Positions 9,006 to 17,036 of a stretch of DNA of 64,000 nt are shown here, piece after piece. The DNA lies in the NCBI RefSeq assembly GCF_029893805.1, contig NZ_JARXYP010000002.1:930001-994000 (forward strand), given 5' to 3'. The DNA is from Streptomyces sp. SAI-135 (lineage in GTDB: Bacteria > Actinomycetota > Actinomycetes > Streptomycetales > Streptomycetaceae). Position numbers and translations under genes: made by a program. The stretch's first letter is position 1, and each line of letters begins with the position of its first letter. The notes beneath the pieces were generated by a model. The model saw nothing but the letters and a program-made list of their open reading frames with translations, was not told the DNA's origin and ran no database searches.

Positions 9006-11240
9006 GTGAACACAGCGAGGCTGCGCGACCGGGTCGCGGCGTCGGACCCGGGCCTGCTCCGGCTGGCCGCCGGTCTGCGCACGGTGGGGGCGATCGCCCT
9101 CACCCTGGCCGTGCTCGGTCTGCTGGGGGTGAGCGTCCCGCACCTGGTGGCGGGCGCCATCGCGGCGATGGTCGCGACCTTCGCCATCCGGGAGAAGCAG
9201 CGCGGCCCGCAGGCCGTGACCCTCGCCCTGGGCCTGCCGGTGGCGCTGGCCTCTCTGTCGCTGGGCGCGCTGCTGAGCTCCCGGGTGGTGGCCGGCGACC
9301 TCTTCTTCGTGGTGCTGATCTTCTGCGCCGTCTACAGCCGCCGCTTCGGCGACCGGGGCACCGCGCTCGGACTGATCGGCTTCCAGATCTACTTCGTGTC
9401 CTTGTTCGTCGGCGCCACCGTCTCCGGCCTGCCCGAGCTGTACGTCGTCCTCTGCGTCGCCTTCCTGTGCAGCGCGGCGGCACGCTTCCTGCTGGTGCGG
9501 GAGACCCCGGCGGGCCTCCTGGAACGCCTGCGGGAGGCTTTCCGGGCCCGGCTGGCCCAGCTCGTCACCGCGCAGCTCCAGCTGCTGGACGCCGGGCCGG
9601 AGGAGATCGACCAGGCGCTGAAGGACGTACGTGAGGGGACCGCGCGGCTGCACGAGACCGCCCTGATGATCCAGGGGCGGCTGGAGGAGGGGACCTCCGG
9701 CGCGGCCACGGCGCGGCTCGTGCAGCGGCGGGTCGCGGACGCCGAGATCGCCGCCGAGCGGCTCGGCCTGCTGCTGCTGACGGCCCGCAGCTCCGAGCGC
9801 GCGGACACGCTCACCCTGCATCTGCCGGGAGCGCCGGCCCCGCGGGCGGGGCGGATGCCCGGGCGGGACGAGGCGATGGCCAGGGTGCGCCGGGATCTGG
9901 AGGCGCTGCGGCTGCTGGTGCTGCGGCCGGTGGCGGCCCGGTCGGGCACCGCTCTGTCCCAGGTCCGCAACCGCCTCCTGGGATACCGCGAGGAGGACAA
10001 CCTGCCGCCGGTGCCGCCGGCCGTCCAGGACGTCTTCCGGGGCATCGGCGAGACCGCCCGCGCGGTCCTGGGCCTCAGGATCGCCCTGGACGGCCCGCAG
10101 GACGAGTCGGACGACTCCCCCGCCACGGCCCGCTCGCGCGAGGAGCTGGACGCCGAGGACGCCGTCATCGACGCCCGCGAGGAGGACGGCGGGACGCCGC
10201 AGGAGGAGCCCACGGGCCTCGCGCGGCCCACGACCCGGGCCGCGGTGCAGGTCGCCGTGGGGTCCTCGCTCGCCATCGCCGGCGGCGAGTTCCTCTCCAG
10301 CCAGCGCTGGTACTGGGCCGTGCTGACCTGCTGGATCGTCTTCATCAACACCGCGTCCACGGGCGAGATCCTCGTCAAGGGCTACCGCCGTCTGCTGGGC
10401 ACCGTCCTCGGCGTACTGGCCGGAATCGTGCTGGCCGGGGCGGTGGGGCAGCACACCTGGACGGCGTTCGCCCTGGTGCTGGTGCTGGTGTTCGCGATGT
10501 TCTACACCGCGCCGCTGTCCTACACGCTGATGTCGTTCTTCGTCACCGCGGCGCTGGGGCTGCTCTACACGCTGCTGCACACCTACAGCCTCTCGGTGCT
10601 GGTGCTGCGTGTGGAGGAGACCGCGCTCGGCGCGGCCTGCGGGGTGATCGCGGCGGCGTTCGTGCTGCCGGTGCGCACCGACCGCCGTACCAACGACCTG
10701 CTCGTCACCGTCCTGGAACGGCTCGACGACGTCACCGAGGCCGCGGTGGACCAGCTCAGCGGGGGCACGCCCGTGGAACTGCTCGACCAGGCGCGTGACC
10801 TGGACCAGGCGCTGGCCGACCTGCGGGCGGCCACCCAGCCGCTCACCCACCCGATCACACCGCTGCGGGCCCGGCGCGACACGGCTCGCTATGTCGTGGC
10901 GCTCCTGGAGACGTGCGCTTACCACGCGCGCTCACTGGCGGCCACGGCCGAACTGCTGCCCACGCACCCCTCGATCGCGGCGGATCCCCGGCTGCGCCGG
11001 GCGGGCCGGCGCATCGGGGACAACATCGGGGCCATCGCCGCGCACGTCGCCGACGAGCGTTCCACCGCCCGGGTGGAGACCGGTCCGAGCATCGCCTCGC
11101 TCCTGGAGACCGAGGTCCCCGGCACCCCGCGCTTCGGCCGGGTCACCGACCGCGTGCTGCGGCACGTCCAGCGGCTGGACGAGACCCTGGTGGGTCTGGC
11201 CCGGCCGCTGAACGTGCCGGTCGCGGCGCCCAGGCGTTAG
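9006..11240 (+). CDS. FUSC family (aromatic acid exporter-like) membrane protein
   Basis: A 744-residue protein with two hydrophobic blocks, about residues 25-165 and 410-570, each with several transmembrane helices, and hydrophilic, Arg/Glu-rich cytoplasmic stretches after each. This duplicated layout is typical of the FUSC/ArAE superfamily, which exports small organic acids or is uncharacterised. The second block contains SSQRWYWAVLTCWIVFIN and GTVLGVLAGIVLAG, the best-conserved FUSC stretch. The GTG at 9006 is chosen by family length; the RBS is weak (GGAG just upstream). The gene converges on a hypothetical gene with 19 bases between them. No substrate can be inferred. Confidence 0.85.
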   Translation: MNTARLRDRVAASDPGLLRLAAGLRTVGAIALTLAVLGLLGVSVPHLVAGAIAAMVATFAIREKQRGPQAVTLALGLPVALASLSLGALLSSRVVAGDLFFVVLIFCAVYSRRFGDRGTALGLIGFQIYFVSLFVGATVSGLPELYVVLCVAFLCSAAARFLLVRETPAGLLERLREAFRARLAQLVTAQLQLLDAGPEEIDQALKDVREGTARLHETALMIQGRLEEGTSGAATARLVQRRVADAEIAAERLGLLLLTARSSERADTLTLHLPGAPAPRAGRMPGRDEAMARVRRDLEALRLLVLRPVAARSGTALSQVRNRLLGYREEDNLPPVPPAVQDVFRGIGETARAVLGLRIALDGPQDESDDSPATARSREELDAEDAVIDAREEDGGTPQEEPTGLARPTTRAAVQVAVGSSLAIAGGEFLSSQRWYWAVLTCWIVFINTASTGEILVKGYRRLLGTVLGVLAGIVLAGAVGQHTWTAFALVLVLVFAMFYTAPLSYTLMSFFVTAALGLLYTLLHTYSLSVLVLRVEETALGAACGVIAAAFVLPVRTDRRTNDLLVTVLERLDDVTEAAVDQLSGGTPVELLDQARDLDQALADLRAATQPLTHPITPLRARRDTARYVVALLETCAYHARSLAATAELLPTHPSIAADPRLRRAGRRIGDNIGAIAAHVADERSTARVETGPSIASLLETEVPGTPRFGRVTDRVLRHVQRLDETLVGLARPLNVPVAAPRR

Positions 11241-11259
11241 TCAGGGCGCTGTTCGCCGC

Positions 11260-11694
11260 TCAGAGGTCCGTCGGCAGACCGCTCACCTCGGCGATGCCCC
11301 GCAGCTCGTCGTCGAGCCGCCTGCGTTCGCGGATGTAGTCGGCGATCTCTCCGAGGCGGACCGGGTCGGAGGCCGTGTCCGCGTCGGTGACCACCCTGAT
11401 CGGGCTGGTGCTCTCGTCGACATGGAGTTCGATCACCTTGTTGTCCATGCGCCCGGTCACCGCGGTGGCGATGACCAGGGCGGCCTCGTCGCGGATCTCC
11501 TGGGGCAGCCCGTCCTGCTGGCTGTCCTCTAGCGCGAAGTCCAGGGCGGGCAGTTGGTGTTCGTCGATGGCCCGCAGGACCGGGCGGACCACGCTGAGCA
11601 GGAGCTCGTAGTCCTCCGAGGCCATGCGGATGCGCAGAAGGTCCAGGTAGACGTCCACGGGCCTACCGTCGGGCGGAAGCTCGGGTTCGTTCAT
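11260..11694 (-). CDS. Conserved hypothetical protein
   Basis: A 144-residue acidic soluble protein that I do not recognise. It starts at the ATG at 11694 and has no signal peptide or membrane segment. The sequence looks like a small alpha/beta domain: a helical first half (DVYLDLLRIRMASEDYELLL), a beta-rich middle (KVIELHVDESTSPIRVVTD) and a helical end (GEIADYIRERRRLDDELRGI). It lies 28 bases after the DUF1206 gene on the same strand and could be the last gene of the sigma-factor transcript, which suggests but does not prove a stress role. Confidence 0.7.
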   Translation of the reverse strand: MNEPELPPDGRPVDVYLDLLRIRMASEDYELLLSVVRPVLRAIDEHQLPALDFALEDSQQDGLPQEIRDEAALVIATAVTGRMDNKVIELHVDESTSPIRVVTDADTASDPVRLGEIADYIRERRRLDDELRGIAEVSGLPTDL

Positions 11695-11722
11695 GAAGCC
11701 CGGGTTCCCCGTGACGGGCGGC

Positions 11723-12556
11723 TCAGACCCGCCGCCAGCGGGCCATGGCGAACGAGAACACTCCGAAGAGCACCAGACCCACGGCGACCAGGACGAGCAG
11801 CCACGGCCCCAGCGGGGTGTCCGCGAACGAGCGGAGCGTGTCGTCGAGGCCCTTGGCCTTCTTGGGCTCGTAGTCGACCGCGGCACGGACGGCGAAGGCG
11901 CCCGCGGCGATGAACACCACACCCCGCGCCACTCCGCCGGCCACGCCCGTCACGTCGACGAGCTTCCTGACCCGCGGGCCCATCTGGGCGAGCTTCATCT
12001 TGTCGTGGAAGGACCGGCGCAGTGCCTGGGCGGCGATCCACACACCGGCCACCGCGACGCCGACCCCCGCGATGCCCACCAGCCACTGCCCGCCGGGCCA
12101 CTCCAGGGCCCGGGCGGTGACGTCCTTGGACTGTTTGTCGCTCGATCCGCCGCTGCCGGAACCGACGGCGAAGGACAGCACGGAGTAGGCGACGAAGGCG
12201 TAGAAGAGGCAGCGGGCCGCCGACAGCAGACGTTTCGTGGCCTTGCCGCCGTCGGGGCCGACCGCGCCGAACACCACCTCGGACAGGCGCCACAGGGCCA
12301 TGCCGACGAGCCCGACGCCCAGCGCCCACAGGACGACGGACCCGAACGGTTTGTCGGCGAGGGCGGCGAGGGCGCCGCCGCGGTCGGCCTGGCGCTTGCC
12401 GTCGCCGAAGGCGATCTGCAGCGCCAGTACACCGACCAGCAGGTAGATCACTCCGCGGGCGGTGAACCCCGCGCGGGCCGCGTACTCCGTCACCGAGCCG
12501 CGTGCCGCTCGTCTGGCCTGGAACCGGGCGGTTCCTGCCGTGGAGTTCGTGGTCAT
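11723..12556 (-). CDS. DUF1206 membrane protein
   Basis: A 277-residue protein with six hydrophobic segments arranged as three similar pairs, each beginning near a Gly-rich ARGVIYLLVG/ARGVVFIAAG-like helix, as in DUF1206 proteins. The ATG at 12556 follows a 25-residue polar N-terminus ending in ARAGFTARG, the usual first conserved stretch. The function is unknown; in Streptomyces these genes often sit near stress-response regulators, as here, with DUF5133 56 bases upstream and the sigma factor before that. No catalytic motif is visible. Confidence 0.85.
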   Translation of the reverse strand: MTTNSTAGTARFQARRAARGSVTEYAARAGFTARGVIYLLVGVLALQIAFGDGKRQADRGGALAALADKPFGSVVLWALGVGLVGMALWRLSEVVFGAVGPDGGKATKRLLSAARCLFYAFVAYSVLSFAVGSGSGGSSDKQSKDVTARALEWPGGQWLVGIAGVGVAVAGVWIAAQALRRSFHDKMKLAQMGPRVRKLVDVTGVAGGVARGVVFIAAGAFAVRAAVDYEPKKAKGLDDTLRSFADTPLGPWLLVLVAVGLVLFGVFSFAMARWRRV

Positions 12557-12612
12557 CTCGTCCCCCCTGGGAAGTCCGGACCGTCCAGGCGGGCGGTCAC
12601 GCGGAAATGCGG

Positions 12613-12831
12613 TCAGTCGGCCAGTCGCGCGGGTTCGGGCACGGCGGCGAGCAGGCGGTGAGCCGTCTCCAGCGCCAGCCGCACGTCGCGCGTGCCGGTG
12701 GAGACACAGAGCGTGTAGGCGAGGTCCCGGGCCCGTGGGCTCGGTTCGGCCGCCGTCGCGGACTCCTCGGCCCGCAGTGCCTCGTAGTCCTGGACGAGCC
12801 GCCGCAGGAACGCACGATCGGGTATCAGCAT
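12613..12831 (-). CDS. DUF5133 small protein
   Basis: A 72-residue protein with the pattern LRRLVQDYEAL ... RDLAYTLCVSTGTRDVRLAL ... AHRLL, which matches the short helical Streptomyces DUF5133 family as I remember it. It starts at the ATG at 12831 behind GGAGGGGGAAGG and begins 20 bases after the sigma-factor stop, so it is probably co-transcribed with that gene. It is predicted soluble and all-helical. DUF5133 genes are often near sigma or anti-sigma genes; a regulatory role is inference only. Confidence 0.82.
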   Translation of the reverse strand: MLIPDRAFLRRLVQDYEALRAEESATAAEPSPRARDLAYTLCVSTGTRDVRLALETAHRLLAAVPEPARLAD

Positions 12832-12851
12832 CCTTCCCCCTCCTCGTGCTC

Positions 12852-13709
12852 TCAGGCCTCGGCAGGGCCGTCGCCCTGGCGCCTCGCCCGGTCGGCCAGC
12901 GCCTCGTCGCGCACACGGGCGCAGCTGCGGCTGATGAGCCGGGAGACGTGCATCTGCGAGATGCCGAGCTGGTCGGCGATCCGGCTTTGGGTCATGTCCT
13001 CGAAGAAGCGCATGTAGAGGATGGCGCGCTCGCGTTCGGGCAGCTTGCGCAGCCCTTCCTTGGCGGACTCCCGGTCGACCACGACGTCGTACGACGTGTC
13101 CGGGCCGCCCAGGGTGTCGGCGAGGCTGTAGCCGTCGTCGCCGGCCGAGAGTTCGGCGTCCAGGGAGAGGGTGCTGAAGCTCTCGAGGGCCTCGAGGCCG
13201 GTGGTGACCTCGTCCTCGGTCAGGCCGGTGTGGGCGGCGATGTCGGCGGGTGTCGGTTCGGGGGAACCGGGGTTCTGGGTGAGCTCGCGTCGGGCGACCC
13301 GCACCTTGTTGCGCAGTTCCTGCACGCGGCGAGGCACTCGCAGAGCCCACATGCGGTCGCGGAAGTGGCGCTTGACCTCGCCGGTGATGGTGGGCACGGC
13401 GTAGCTCTCGAAGGCTCCCCGCTCCGGTTCGAAGCGGTCGATGGCCTTGACGAGCCCGAGGGCTGCGACCTGGCGCAGGTCCTCGATGGACTCGCCGCGG
13501 TCGCGGAACCGGCCGGCGATGCGGTGGGCCATGGGCAGCCAGGCGGTGACGAGTTCGTCGCGCAGGGCGTCGCGCTCGGGTCCTTCCTCCAGCCCGGCGA
13601 GCCGGGCGAAGAGGGCCATGGTGTCGGGGGCGTCGTCGTGCCGCCGCCTGCCGGGCGTGGAGGGACGGTCCTGGGTGGTGGGACGGCTGGTCGACGTGTC
13701 GGTGAGCAT
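12852..13709 (-). CDS. RNA polymerase sigma factor, SigB/SigF/SigG subfamily
   Basis: A 285-residue group 3 sigma factor. Region 2 includes PMAHRIAGRFRDRGESIEDLRQVAALGLVKA with the core-binding helix and the -10 reading part (DRFEPERGAFESYAVPTI). Region 3 follows (RRVQELRNKVRVARREL), and region 4 ends with the helix-turn-helix MTQSRIADQLGISQMHVSRLISR. In Streptomyces this subfamily controls osmotic and oxidative stress and late sporulation and recognises promoters with a GGGTAY -10 element. The ATG at 13709 has AGGAG 8 bases upstream; an earlier in-frame start gives an Ala-rich extension with no support. The upstream neighbour on the same strand is an RsbW-like ATPase, a plausible anti-sigma partner. 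Confidence 0.93.
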   Translation of the reverse strand: MLTDTSTSRPTTQDRPSTPGRRRHDDAPDTMALFARLAGLEEGPERDALRDELVTAWLPMAHRIAGRFRDRGESIEDLRQVAALGLVKAIDRFEPERGAFESYAVPTITGEVKRHFRDRMWALRVPRRVQELRNKVRVARRELTQNPGSPEPTPADIAAHTGLTEDEVTTGLEALESFSTLSLDAELSAGDDGYSLADTLGGPDTSYDVVVDRESAKEGLRKLPERERAILYMRFFEDMTQSRIADQLGISQMHVSRLISRSCARVRDEALADRARRQGDGPAEA

Positions 13710-13914
13710 GCGGATTCGCTCCTGAAGAACGGGTTCAGGGACTGACCGCGGGAGGAAGGACGCCGGGGCCGCCGAAGTGGGGCCCGCAGCAGCCATAACG
13801 CTCCCGCTGGCGCGCCTCCGGTCCGAAGCACGAAACTGCGTCTGCCCTGCTCCATGGGGCCCAAACTCCGTCGACGGAATCCGGTTTTCCGGCTGGTTCC
13901 CCAGAGGTGCCGCA

Positions 13915-14358
13915 CTAGCTCAGGGGCACCACGGCGGTGATGCGCTTCCCGCCCGTGGGCAGGTCGGTCACGCGGACGTCGCGGGCCAGCCGGCACACGA
14001 TCGGCCAGCCGTGCCCGCCGGGCCGCCACCGGCCGTGCGGGTCGACGGGTTCCCTGGCCACCGGCAGCGCGGTGCTGCGGTCGCTGACCGAGACGCACAC
14101 ACCACGGCCCTCGACGGTGACATGGAAGTCGGTGATGCCGCCCCCGTGCAGGATGGCGTTGGTGGTGAGTTCCGAGGCGACCAGCAGGGCGTCCGAGAGC
14201 GCCTGCGCGTCGCACGGGGTGTGCGTGGCGCGGCAGCGTTCGGACACGGCCCGTTCGACCGCTCGGCGGGCCTCGTCCGGCTTGCAGGGGTGGGGCCGTG
14301 CGCGCCGGCGCGCGACGGAGGGTTGGGGGGCGGCTTCGGTCCTGTGCTCGTCGCACAT
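13915..14358 (-). CDS. RsbW-like ATP-binding protein, probable anti-sigma factor
   Basis: A 147-residue GHKL ATPase of the RsbW type. The N-box is LLVASELTTNAILHGGG and the G-box HGRWRPGGHGWPIV. The ATG at 14358 has AGGAG 9 bases upstream; a TTG six codons earlier is possible. RsbW proteins bind their sigma factor and are switched by phosphorylating an anti-anti-sigma partner. Here the SigB-like gene lies 205 bases downstream on the same strand, which suggests a pair, though no RsbV-like gene is adjacent. The first 28 residues are basic and Pro/Arg-rich, unlike classical RsbW. Confidence 0.83.
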   Translation of the reverse strand: MCDEHRTEAAPQPSVARRRARPHPCKPDEARRAVERAVSERCRATHTPCDAQALSDALLVASELTTNAILHGGGITDFHVTVEGRGVCVSVSDRSTALPVAREPVDPHGRWRPGGHGWPIVCRLARDVRVTDLPTGGKRITAVVPLS

Positions 14359-14559
14359 GACGTGGCTCCTGATCAAGAAATCGGCTGAAGGTGCATGGAT
14401 CGGTGCAACAGAAGCCGGGCCCGGCCGGACCCACGGACACGGTGACCGTGCTGTACGGTGCGCGCCCTCCGTAGGCCTCCAGTAATCGGCTGACCTCAGC
14501 GCGCCGGGTCAAACCTCCCCGTTCCGGGCGCGGCAGCGGGCCATTCGATCGCGTTCCGT

Positions 14560-14565
14560 GGGTAC
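14560..14565 (+). promoter_or_regulatory. Possible SigB-type -10 box GGGTAC
   Basis: GGGTAC lies 10 bases before the ATG at 14575, so a transcript would be almost leaderless. At 14-16 bases upstream no exact GNNT is present, so the -35 half is not supported. It is recorded because it lies near the sigma gene. Confidence 0.22.
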
Positions 14566-14574
14566 GCGGTCTGT

Positions 14575-14784
14575 ATGACGGATGTCGTGGACTCAGACGA
14601 ACTGCTGCGCCGAATCCAGCGCGCCCGGGCCTGCGCCGCGGAGGAGGAGCAGTCCTGGCGGGCGCGGAGCGACGAGCTGGCGCCCACGGATCCGGCGGCC
14701 GCGCGGGACGCCGCCGTACGCACCCTGGCCTACGAGGCGGTGACCAGGGTGCTGGACGAGGTGCTCAGGCCGGGCAGTCGCTGA
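14575..14784 (+). CDS. Small conserved hypothetical protein
   Basis: A 69-residue, Ala/Arg-rich, probably all-helical soluble protein (SDELLRRIQRARACAAEEEQ ... DAAVRTLAYEAVTRVLDEVL). I recognise no family. Codon use is typical of the genome (GC-rich third positions), which supports it as real. It precedes the decarboxylase by 56 bases on the same strand and may share its transcript. It has no usual SD sequence and a very short leader if the GGGTAC box at 14560 is a promoter. Confidence 0.6.
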   Translation: MTDVVDSDELLRRIQRARACAAEEEQSWRARSDELAPTDPAAARDAAVRTLAYEAVTRVLDEVLRPGSR

Positions 14785-14840
14785 CCTCCGGCACCGGTCC
14801 GGCCTGATTGACCTGTGTCCGGGCCGGGCACCCGGGGGCC

Positions 14841-16319
14841 ATGACTGTGGATCACACCCGAGCACCGGTTCTGGAAGCCCTGGCGGACTACCACCGCCGG
14901 GGACAGCTGTCCTTCGCGCCGCCCGGACACAAGCAGGCGCGGGGGGCCGATCCGGCGGTGCGGGAGGTGCTGGGCGACGCGGTCTTCCTCGGGGACGTGC
15001 TGGCGTCGGGCGGCCTGGACGACCGGCTGACCCGTGGGCGGGTGCTGGAGCGGGCCGAGGAGCTGATGGCCGACGCCGTGCACGCCGACCACACCTTCTT
15101 CACCACGTGCGGGAGTTCCCTGTCGGTGAAGGCGGCGATGCTGGCCGTCGCGGGCCCGCACGAGAAGCTGCTGATCGGTCGGGACGCCCACAAGTCGGTG
15201 GTGTCCGGGCTGATCCTGTCGGGGATCGAGCCGGTCTGGGTCGAACCGCGGTGGGACGCCGAACGGCACCTCGCGCACCCGCCGTCCGCCGCGGAGTACG
15301 AGCAGGCCTTCGAGGCCCACCCGGACGCGAAGGGTGCCCTGGTCACCAGCCCGACCCCGTACGGCACCTGCGCGGCCCTCGAGGACATCGCCGAGGTGTG
15401 CCACGGCCGTTCGGTCCCGCTGATCGTCGACGAGGCGTGGGGCGCGCATCTGCCCTTCCATCCCGATCTGCCGTCCTGGGCCATGGACGCGGGCGCCGAC
15501 ATCTGCGTGACCAGCATCCACAAGATGGGCAGCGGTCTGGAGCAGGGGTCCGTGTTCCATCTGCGGGGCGATCTCGTCCCGCCGGACCTGCTGAAGATGC
15601 GCGCCGACCTGCTGGGCACCACCAGCCCTTCGGTGCTGCTGTACGCGGGGCTGGACGGCTGGCGCCGGCAGATGGCGCTGCGGGGCAAGGAGTTGATGGG
15701 CGGGGCACTGGATCTCGCGTCCCGTGTCCGTGCCGCGATCGAGGAGATCGACGGGATGCACGTCAACGACCGCGACGACTTCTGCGGGCCCGGTCTGGCC
15801 GACGATCTCGACCCGCTGCCCGGCGTCATCGACCTCGCGGAACTCGGGATCTCCGGGTTCCAGGCCGCGGACTGGCTGCACGAGCACCGGCACATCGACG
15901 CCCACCTCAACGACCACCGGCGCATCGGGATGCAGATCACCCACGGCGACGACGAGGAGACGGCCGACGAGCTGCTGGCGGCGCTCCGGGACCTCTCCCG
16001 GGCCGCCCCGGGGCTGGGCCCGGCCCCGCGGGTGGAGGTGCCGTCCCCGTCCGAGCTGCGGATGGAGCAGGCGAGGCTGCCCCGGGACGCGTTCTTCGGG
16101 CCGGCCGAGAACGTGCCCGTGGCCGAGGCCGCCGGGCGGATCGCGGCCGAGATGATCACGCCGTACCCGCCGGGGATCCCGGCCGTCCTGCCCGGTGAGC
16201 AGCTGACCGAGCCGGTTCTCGGGTATCTGCGCAGCGGGCTGGCCGCGGGCATGAACCTGCCCGACCCGGCCGATGCGAAGCTGGAGACCATCAGGGTGGT
16301 GGCCACGGCCGCCGAGTGA
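14841..16319 (+). CDS. Orn/Lys/Arg decarboxylase family, PLP-dependent
   Basis: A 492-residue fold-type I PLP enzyme of the bacterial ornithine/lysine/arginine decarboxylase family. The N-terminus has LSFAPPGHKQ, the family's substrate motif, then TFFTTCGSSLSVKAAM. IVDEAWGAHLPFH holds the PLP-binding Asp, and TSIHKMGSG carries the Schiff-base Lys at about residue 228. It lacks the N-terminal receiver-like wing domain of the E. coli inducible enzymes, as Gram-positive SpeA-like proteins do. The start is the ATG at 14841. The substrate (Lys, Arg or Orn) cannot be told from sequence alone; a LysE-type exporter and its regulator lie about 2 kb downstream. Confidence 0.9.
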   Translation: MTVDHTRAPVLEALADYHRRGQLSFAPPGHKQARGADPAVREVLGDAVFLGDVLASGGLDDRLTRGRVLERAEELMADAVHADHTFFTTCGSSLSVKAAMLAVAGPHEKLLIGRDAHKSVVSGLILSGIEPVWVEPRWDAERHLAHPPSAAEYEQAFEAHPDAKGALVTSPTPYGTCAALEDIAEVCHGRSVPLIVDEAWGAHLPFHPDLPSWAMDAGADICVTSIHKMGSGLEQGSVFHLRGDLVPPDLLKMRADLLGTTSPSVLLYAGLDGWRRQMALRGKELMGGALDLASRVRAAIEEIDGMHVNDRDDFCGPGLADDLDPLPGVIDLAELGISGFQAADWLHEHRHIDAHLNDHRRIGMQITHGDDEETADELLAALRDLSRAAPGLGPAPRVEVPSPSELRMEQARLPRDAFFGPAENVPVAEAAGRIAAEMITPYPPGIPAVLPGEQLTEPVLGYLRSGLAAGMNLPDPADAKLETIRVVATAAE

Positions 16320-16385
16320 AACCGGTCACGCACCCCGGATCGGATTGCGCGGAATCGCCATCGATGGTTTACGGTTCATCCATAC

Positions 16386-16467
16386 GTGGTGACGGGGTCG
16401 ACACACCGTCCTCCGACACCACCTCTGACTGCCCTGGCTGGCCTCCCCCGTCCAGCCAGGGCTTTTT
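16386..16467 (+). ncRNA. Candidate small RNA ending in an intrinsic terminator
   Basis: Two adjacent hairpins in a 258-base gap. The first is GTGGTG-ACGG (16386-16395) pairing with CCGT (16406-16409) and CACCAC (16417-16422). The second is a perfect 11-bp stem GCCCTGGCTGG (16431-16441) / CCAGCCAGGGC (16452-16462) with a C-rich loop (CCTCCCCCGT) and a run of five T. U-runs are rare after hairpins in this genome, so the terminator stands out. The stop of the decarboxylase is only 67 bases before it, so it may simply be that gene's 3' UTR. The C-rich loop resembles actinobacterial 6C RNA, but only five consecutive C are present. Confidence 0.45.
16431..16467 (+). terminator. Rho-independent terminator
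   Basis: Perfect 11-bp GC-rich stem, 10-base C-rich loop, then TTTTT at 16463-16467. It ends transcription after the decarboxylase or the candidate small RNA, and lies 111 bases before the cyclic-nucleotide-binding gene. Confidence 0.85.
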
Positions 16468-16577
16468 CATGCCCGGCGCAGATCCTCACATCCGCCGAGG
16501 TGCCCCGGACGGCGGCAGCCGCTGAAATGGGCGTAGGCACAACACCGGAATCCATCGCCGGCGAGGAGCCCCGCGTC

Positions 16578-17033
16578 ATGACCAAAGCGACAAAACTGCT
16601 GACCGCTCTGCCGCAGCCGCAGCGCCAGAGCCTGATGACGCTCGCCAAGGAGGTCTCCTTCCCCGAGGACTTCCACATCTTCGAGGCGGGCGGTACGGCC
16701 GACCGCTTCTGGGTCATCCGCTCCGGGGCGGTCTCGCTAACCCAGCAGGTGACCAGTCACCACCTGGTCACCGTCGCCGGACTCGGTGCGGGCGACCTGC
16801 TCGGCTGGTCCTGGCTGTTCCCGCCGTACCGGTGGGACTTCGGCGCGGAGGCGTTCAGCCCGGTGCGGGCCTACGAGTTCGACGCGGCGGCGGTGCTGCG
16901 GCTGTGCGAGGAGGACCCGCAGCTCGGCATGACCCTGGTGCGCAGCGTCGCCGAGATCCTCGCCCACCGCCTGGAGACGACCCGGGGCAAGCTCATGGAG
17001 CAGTACGGCTCGCACCGCAGGGGGGTGCTGTAG
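16578..17033 (+). CDS. Stand-alone cyclic nucleotide-binding (Crp-type) domain protein
   Basis: A 151-residue protein made of one cNMP-binding beta-roll: FHIFEAGGTADRFWVIRSGAVSLTQ, GLGAGDLLGWSWLF and a C-terminal helix RLETTRGKLMEQYG. There is no helix-turn-helix after the helix, so it is not a DNA-binding Crp regulator. The phosphate-binding cassette RxA of true cAMP binders is not obvious (GWSWLFPPYRWDFGAEAF). It starts at the ATG at 16578 with GAGGAG 10 bases upstream. It may be a redox or ligand sensor acting on another protein. It converges with the MFS gene, with 3 bases between stops. Confidence 0.82.
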   Translation: MTKATKLLTALPQPQRQSLMTLAKEVSFPEDFHIFEAGGTADRFWVIRSGAVSLTQQVTSHHLVTVAGLGAGDLLGWSWLFPPYRWDFGAEAFSPVRAYEFDAAAVLRLCEEDPQLGMTLVRSVAEILAHRLETTRGKLMEQYGSHRRGVL

Positions 17034-17036
17034 GGC

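Noticed and set aside
14560..14565. GGGTAC as a fourth SigB-type promoter
   Set aside because: No GNNT at 14-16 bases upstream; kept as a low-confidence note only.
16300..16577. A short gene within the gap downstream of the decarboxylase
   Set aside because: The frame from 16386 that runs into the cNMP gene has no sensible start or family likeness before 16578; the hairpins explain the gap better.
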